DNA from: Neopestalotiopsis rosae
Taxonomy: Eukaryota > Ascomycota > Sordariomycetes > Amphisphaeriales > Sporocadaceae
Reading direction: 5' to 3'
NCBI GenBank assembly: GCA_023078685.1
Contig: JALGAS010000007.1
Coordinates: forward strand, 2,480,001 to 2,544,000
Length of the DNA stretch: 64,000 nt
A model generated the notes under the pieces. That model did not search any database. It saw only the letters and a program-made list of their open reading frames with translations, and had not been told where the DNA came from. Shown piece after piece: positions 61,654 through 64,000 of this stretch. Both the position numbers and the translations under genes were made by a program. Numbering within the stretch: position 1 is the stretch's first letter; each line of letters opens with the position of its first letter.

Positions 61654-62814
61654 ATGGCGACCAAACGGAAAACTCCAGCCAAGATTGCGCAGCCTGCCGT
61701 CAGACAAAACGCAAAACAGACTCTCAAGGCCAATATCAATGAAGCAGACACCGCCGTCTCCGGTGTAGAGACATACAGAGATGGCTCCAATGGTGCAGGC
61801 GATGTGATAGAAATTTCGAGCGATGGCGACAGCAGCGAATACGAGCTATCCGACGCTGAAGAGACAGCCGGCGACGCGCCAACAAAGAAGAACAAGATTG
61901 CGCTTCCTACCTCTGCCAAGAACGGCGACCTTGACACTGATGTGCCCATGGGCGGCGCATCTGGCGAAGATGCCGAGTCCGATCAAGAGCTGGCTGCCCC
62001 TACATTTGGCGATCTTGTTCGCGCCAACGAGACGATAGATGTTTCCGCTGCCCTTTCGGCCGCGCAACCCTCAGCTCTGACTGCTCGTGGCAAATCCATA
62101 GCCCCTCCCAGCTCCGCCTCTCTCGGCACAGTACTGTCCCAAGCCCTCCGGACTGATGACGCCGACCTACTCGAATCGTGTCTCCACGCCTCGGATCTCG
62201 TAACAGTTCGCAACACGATTCAGCGCCTAGACTCGTCTCTGGCCGGCATCCTTCTCACAAAATTGGCTTCCAGAATGCACAGGCGCCCCGGTAGAGCAGG
62301 CAGTCTGATGACTTGGGTACAATGGACTCTTGTAGCACATGGTGGCGCCCTGGCTACACAGCCCGGTCTGGCTAAGCAGCTCAGCGAGCTCAACAGAGTT
62401 CTTGATGAGCGTTCGCGTGGGCTGAGCTCGCTGCTTGCCTTGAAGGGCAAACTAGACATGTTGGAATCGCAGATGCAATTAAGGCGCAGCATGCAACAAG
62501 GTGCTGGATCCGACGATGAAGAGGATGATGGCGAGGAGGGTGTTGTCTACGTCGAAGGAGAGGACAGCGACATGGACGTCGACATTGACGACATGGACGT
62601 TGACGATGAGCTAGCTGGCGCAAATGGTCTGTTGGACGGCGAAGCCTCAGAAGACGATGATGAGTACAGCGAGGATGACGACGATGCCGATGAGGCTATT
62701 GGTGCTGAGGAGCCAGTGGACGAAAATGAGGTGAACCACTCTGATGTCGACTCGTTAGAAGACGAGGACAGCGATGCCGAGGCTGCACCACCGACAAAGA
62801 AGGGGCGCAGGTAG
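61654..62814 (+). CDS. UTP5: small-subunit processome protein Utp5 (Utp12-domain, short form)
   Basis: A single exon encodes 386 aa from ATG 61654; the in-frame upstream open stretch starts at TTG and is leader. The N-terminus is Lys-rich, then acidic with EISSDGDSSEYELSD. TFGDLVRANETIDV leads into the Utp12 helical domain at about residues 148-270 (LGTVLSQALRTDDADLLESC, TIQRLDSSLAGILLTKLASR, MTWVQWTLVAHGGAL, GLSSLLALKGKLDMLESQM). The last 110 residues are Asp/Glu-rich and end in a basic KKGRR, likely nucleolar. The family belongs to the t-UTP (UtpA) subcomplex that binds pre-rRNA early in 18S maturation. Yeast Utp5 (643 aa) and human WDR43 carry an N-terminal WD40 propeller that is absent here. 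An Asp-rich tail of this kind is usual in nucleolar proteins. Confidence 0.88.
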   Translation: MATKRKTPAKIAQPAVRQNAKQTLKANINEADTAVSGVETYRDGSNGAGDVIEISSDGDSSEYELSDAEETAGDAPTKKNKIALPTSAKNGDLDTDVPMGGASGEDAESDQELAAPTFGDLVRANETIDVSAALSAAQPSALTARGKSIAPPSSASLGTVLSQALRTDDADLLESCLHASDLVTVRNTIQRLDSSLAGILLTKLASRMHRRPGRAGSLMTWVQWTLVAHGGALATQPGLAKQLSELNRVLDERSRGLSSLLALKGKLDMLESQMQLRRSMQQGAGSDDEEDDGEEGVVYVEGEDSDMDVDIDDMDVDDELAGANGLLDGEASEDDDEYSEDDDDADEAIGAEEPVDENEVNHSDVDSLEDEDSDAEAAPPTKKGRR

Positions 62815-63567
62815 ATCTTTGACACATTCGTAATAAAAGCTGGCGGATTTCAGGAAGAATCAGGGAAGAATTGTATAGAACTATTCAGGAAGCGATACCC
62901 GTAGCTATCAAAGCCGCATCAATTTGCACTGGGCCATACTTCCATCATGATCAACACCTTGACAGATCGAGACTTTTTATATACAAAATAAATTCGTTTA
63001 TCGATATACTACGTTGGAACAACTTGTCAAGCGCCTCGCACTTCGCCAATTGCTCTTCATTTGCCGTCTTCATCATTAGTGTCGCTATAGCCATATTTCC
63101 AGGCATTATGTAAGCATATACATGCGTGCACTCTTGAAGCTATTCGTGCAGATCCAGACGTCGAAAAATTGGTGGAGCTTCTCATAAAAGCGTCCAGGTG
63201 TCAATTGACGAATGAGAGTGCGTACATGCAAGTCATGATGCTGAAGTACTTACTGGTGTCGGTACGTACAGTACCTCGCACCTAACAGGCAGGGTTGACC
63301 ACTGTGCAGTACTATGTACACTCTGAGCTCTCCTCAAAAAGCTCGGGCGTCCAAACTCCCCCGCTAAATTGAATTCCGGCGCGTTACCCAGCCTGGGAGC
63401 GCGTCTCTGCTCTCAAGTGTACATTGACCTAGAATTTCGCGGATCTTCGTGCTTCCATCTGTATGTGCAAACTCGTATTGCTCTCGACATTCTTGTACTT
63501 CTTGTGCACAACACAATACTAGCTTTCAATTACCGAATAAACACCCCACCTTGACTTCCATGCCATC
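62815..63567. other. intergenic between UTP5 and MGS1
   Basis: This 753-bp stretch holds the 3' UTR of UTP5 (AATAAA-like sequence near 62987) and the MGS1 promoter. TATA-like sequence is seen near 62975 but it is far from the MGS1 start. No gene is seen. Confidence 0.5.
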
Positions 63568-64000
63568 ATGGTCGAGTGCCCGATCTGCAGCAAACAGGTC
63601 CAATCGGTGAAAATCAACGATCACATCGACTCACAATGCCAGGACTTCGTCATTGATCCTGCCGCTGCCGCGCCGGTCTCGTCTTCGCCCGCAGGCCCCG
63701 GTCCGGCGCCCTCAACTCAGAATACCTTCTTCTCTTCCCAAAAACGCCCGGCATCGAGCTTCTTCCAGACCCCAGCTGCAAAGAAGCAGGCGACGCCGAC
63801 AGCGCATGGGGTAGCACCAAGAATCCTCCTACCAGTGGCGCATGGCAATGACGCATCCACAAAACTCAATGGCGGTCAAAAGCGCAGATTTGATGAGGGG
63901 CCAGGTCAGGGAGAGGATTCGCCCATGCCCGATGTCAATGGGCAATCAGACGCAGTCGTTGCAGAAGAAACAGGCGGCAGGGTGATCAAGCGGACGAAAA
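63568..64000 (+). CDS. MGS1: Mgs1/WRNIP1-type AAA ATPase, N-terminal part (cut by window edge)
   Basis: ATG 63568 opens a frame running off the window (at least 144 residues). Residues 4-24 form a UBZ-like zinc finger (Cys4, Cys7, His19, Cys24; CPICSKQV...HIDSQC). This is the ubiquitin-binding finger that opens Mgs1/WRNIP1. A Ser/Pro-rich linker follows with two FF pairs, a KRPASSFFQTPAAKKQ segment and Lys/Arg patches. VIKRTK at the edge matches the sequence just before the AAA module in fungal Mgs1. The family binds ubiquitinated PCNA and acts at stalled replication forks. The ATPase domain lies beyond the edge, so assignment rests on the finger and linker; a Rad18-type protein is less likely because no RING precedes the finger. 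Confidence 0.8.
   Translation, partial: MVECPICSKQVQSVKINDHIDSQCQDFVIDPAAAAPVSSSPAGPGPAPSTQNTFFSSQKRPASSFFQTPAAKKQATPTAHGVAPRILLPVAHGNDASTKLNGGQKRRFDEGPGQGEDSPMPDVNGQSDAVVAEETGGRVIKRTK

Overview
The window looks like nuclear DNA of a filamentous ascomycete (Pezizomycotina; a Sordariomycete, possibly Hypocreales, fits best). The reasons are short introns (51-139 nt) with GTRAGT-like donors, CTRAC-like branch sites and YAG acceptors; a HET-domain gene; a short fungal-style Utp5; and many TACCTA/TAGGTA hexamers between genes. I rebuilt exon structures by hand for 12 protein-coding genes, one cut by the right edge. I saw no tRNA, rRNA, CRISPR array or intact transposon. The species call is inference.

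Layout. 1-7.4 kb: a two-exon HET-domain gene (-) and a large disordered acidic protein (-). 9.9-18.7 kb: two secreted hydrolases (+), a formylglycine-type sulfatase and an endonuclease/exonuclease/phosphatase-family enzyme fused to a jacalin-like lectin. 18.7-29.1 kb: about 10.4 kb with no convincing gene, rich in short repeats and TACCTA motifs, ending at an SH3/RasGEFN/RasGEF (Cdc25-type) gene (+). 37.8-48.3 kb: an UNC-93-like membrane transporter (+) convergent with mitochondrial acetyl-CoA hydrolase/CoA transferase ACH1 (-), then a DnaJC28-conserved-domain protein (-) and a membrane-anchored, catalytically degenerate-looking SGNH/GDSL-like protein (-). 48.3-55.1 kb: a second gene-poor stretch. 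55.1-64 kb: BET bromodomain protein BDF1 (-), diverging across 3.6 kb from UTP5 (+), followed by the 5' part of the AAA ATPase gene MGS1 (+).

How the genes relate. The right end carries housekeeping nuclear functions (chromatin reading, ribosome biogenesis, replication-stress response). The centre carries Ras signalling, transport and mitochondrial acyl-CoA metabolism. The left end is more accessory (HET, secreted sulfatase, secreted lectin-hydrolase). Gene density, about one gene per 5.3 kb, is low because of the long intergenic stretches. I found no biosynthetic or defence cluster. The best leads are the degenerate membrane SGNH-like protein, the hydrolase-lectin fusion, and the RasGEF gene with its uORF whose stop codon overlaps the start (TAATG) and its very long upstream region.
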